64,000 nt of DNA from Rhynchosporium graminicola (taxonomy: Eukaryota > Ascomycota > Leotiomycetes > Helotiales > Ploettnerulaceae), in contig FJUW01000060.1 of the NCBI GenBank assembly GCA_900074885.1, positions 124,001-188,000 on the forward strand, written 5' to 3'. How positions within the stretch are numbered: position 1 is the stretch's first letter; each line of letters opens with the position of its first letter. Under the pieces are notes generated by a model. It did not search any database. It was not told the DNA's origin and saw only the letters and a list, made by a program, of their open reading frames with translations. Positions 61,785-64,000 of this stretch are shown here, piece after piece. A program made the position numbers and the translations under genes.

Positions 61785-64000
61785 CGTACTAGGATTAGTA
61801 AGAGATAGAGGAACCTAAGGGTCTTACCTCTTTTCGCCTTTATCTATATATAGCTATAATTTGCAATATAGTATATAATATCTATTATTATACTCCTCTA
61901 GTAGTAGCTATAACTAAGAAGTAGCTTGACTTTCGTATTCCTAGTATATACTACTTATAGTTACGTATAAATATAGCGAATAAGTACTATTCGTAGCTCT
62001 AGAGGCTTAGTAGAGACTTCTAAACACTCTTAAAAGAAGAGCTTTCCGCGGACTAACTAATAATTAAGATACTTCTATCTTACCTCCTCCCGAAGAGGTT
62101 CTAGCTCCGGAGTCTTCTTATTAGCTAAAAAGACTTAGTTAATAATATTATAGTTCTCGATATCGTAAGTAACTATAATAGTAGTATTAGAAGCTTCTCT
62201 TATAAGGAACTCTTCGTCTTTATTTATAGGTAATTCTACTAGTAAGCTAAGGTTACGGGTTTCAGCTTATAGGATAGTTTTAGGAGTTCCTATTAGGGAA
62301 AGCTCGTAATAGAACTTAGTAATTATAAGCGAGTCCTAGAGGTCTTAAAGTATTTCGTTATTAATCTTATTATTTAGGATTAGTTATTAGGTCCGAAGTA
62401 CGCGCGTTCTAGCTTCTAGCGGAGAGAGGTCCTAATTATAGTATAATAACGTATTAGCTAGAGTATTTATAATCCTTATTTAGTATATAATCTTAAAGTT
62501 GAATTAGATAAAGAATTCAGCTTATCTCGCTTACTATATATTAAGATCCTTTATTATTATGAAATACTCTAAGGTATAGTAATCTATATAGACGTGGATT
62601 ATCTTCTATATACTTAGTAGCTTAAGCTTATACTATTAAAAGGAATAGAAGATCACTAAGAGCTCTTTATTATATATTAGATAATTTAGCTTCGTATCGA
62701 CTATAGTCTTTAAGAGGAAACTAACTAGATGAAATATACTATCGTCTTAGAGTTATAAGAGTATACTAGCTACTATCTTATTAGAAGAGTTAGTTTTAAG
62801 TCTAGTTTCCTTAAAAGGATCATAGTAATATAGAATCAGAGCTAACTAGAGAGCTTAATAGAGGCGCTCTTAAGCTTCCTAATACTTATTTCTAAAGCGA
62901 AAAGGGATATCTTTCTTAGTAAAGAAAGTAAGAAAGTAATAAATATTACTATAATCTTTAATAAATCGATAGTAGAAGTTATAGAAACTAAAGTAACTTT
63001 ATATACTATAGATATTATTAGCGTATTCTTAGTTCTTAATAACTTCGATCTTCTCGGGGTCGACTTCGATTCTATTAACTCTAATAATAAAGCTAAGGAA
63101 TTTCGTACGAGTAATACTAAATTCAGACTTCTTAGTATTAGCTTAAAGACTATAAGCTCGTAGAATCTTAAGAACCTTACGAATATAAATATTATACTCT
63201 ACTTACGAATCCGAGTATATTAAGATATTATTAAAGTAAGCTAAGTAAAAGTTATCTAAGTACTCTATTAATATATTATTAATAAAATATTAAAAGGTAG
63301 CTAGGCTATTCGTAAGTCCGAATAGAAGTACCTTATACTTATATATATTATATCGAGTGCGAAAAGTAATATAATCCTTCGAGTCCTTAGATATATATAT
63401 CTTATGAAAAGCTTACTAAATATTAACTTTCGTAAAGATCTTTACCTTAGAGATTCTTACTATTATCTTATCGATTAAGAGAATCGGGTAGAGATCCTTT
63501 TAAGTAAGCTTATTTAGCTTACGAAAGTTAATATAGAAACGAAGCTTACTACTTACTTCCTTAGCTATAAGAATTAGTATAGCTTAGGGAGTAATCGATA
63601 GTACGATAAACCTTTTATAAAGGTTTTCAGTAATATATTACTTAGCTTTAGCTAAGTACTTATTAGATATATAGCGAAATAGCTCTATAGTTAAGGTATT
63701 TTCTATAGTAAGTTTAATCTTATAATTTATTATAAGTCTCCTCTCCGCTAAGTTATTAGAAGCTCTAGCTAAGAATAAACCTTTAAATTCTTTCTAATTT
63801 ATAGGGAGTTTTTCCTTGATTATCTTATTATTCTCCTAGTACTTAGCTTCCCTAGCTTTATTAGTCGTAAGGCCTTTATCGAGTGTATATAACTCGATAT
63901 TATTAATAGCTTAAGTATTTTTATAGTATTAAATTTCGTCTTAAATTTCCTTTATAGAAGTAATAAAAACTTCTAAACTATCTTTCTTATTTCGGTACTT
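61785..64000 (-). mobile_element. Part of a third gypsy-like element (pol, minus strand, runs off the window)
   Basis: Minus-strand reading near 63100-63600 gives reverse transcriptase in order: NFRKLNKLT, LYPILLIDKIIVRISKVKIFTKVNI, KDYITFRTRYNIYKYKVLLFGLTNSLATF, INNILIEYLDNFYLAYFNNILIYSDS. These are gypsy-type motifs with RIP-like changes. The leftward part (to about 61860) should be RNase H and integrase remains, less clear. The 5' part lies beyond 64000 and no LTR is seen. Confidence 0.75.

Overview
The window reads as nuclear DNA of a filamentous ascomycete (Pezizomycotina; a plant-associated leotiomycete would fit, but this is inference). Genes carry short GT-AG introns of about 46 to 100 nt. 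Gene-bearing DNA of mixed composition alternates with very AT-rich blocks of dead transposons. In those blocks conserved Gln and Trp codons have become TAG or TAA, the mark of repeat-induced point mutation (RIP).

Layout. At 1-346 is the 3' end of an unidentified membrane protein gene. At 594-6579 is a compact three-gene group that looks like a sulfone/organosulfur utilisation cluster: an SfnG-type FMN-dependent monooxygenase (minus), an acetate-transporter-family (GPR1/FUN34/YaaH) membrane protein (plus, divergent), and an SfnB-type acyl-CoA-dehydrogenase-like flavoprotein (plus). From 6580 to 19485 there is gene-poor, decaying DNA: an unrecognised broken gene (about 9081-10264), a cytochrome P450 pseudogene that has lost its heme cysteine (11016-11760), a 160-bp tandem repeat, and an NmrA-like pseudogene (14598-15651). 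At 19639-21963 (or from 19486) is an intact catalase-peroxidase gene. From 21964 to 24080 there is simple-sequence DNA.

From about 24.1 to 35.1 kb is a RIP-mutated island: a hAT transposon on the minus strand, split by a complete Ty3/gypsy element with 235-bp LTRs and a 5-bp target duplication. From 35.1 to 44.5 kb is gene territory: a calmodulin-like gene with five exons (36618-37334), an intact secreted rhamnogalacturonate lyase (38696-40921), a hAT-type MITE (42504-42907), a large foldback (42921-43033), and a 2EXR-domain protein gene (43245-47309). That last gene is cut in two by a 2.5-kb Mutator-like element with matching target duplications. From 48.1 kb to the end is a second RIP island: a partial and a full-length Ty1/copia element sharing an LTR (minus strand), a 5'-truncated Ty3/gypsy element (plus), and part of another gypsy element (minus) running off the window.

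The most interesting functional point is the fungal SfnG / AceTr / SfnB group. The clearest structural points are the nested gypsy-in-hAT insertion and the MULE that splits an otherwise open 2EXR gene. All exon boundaries given were worked out by eye from splice signals, reading phase and family resemblance.
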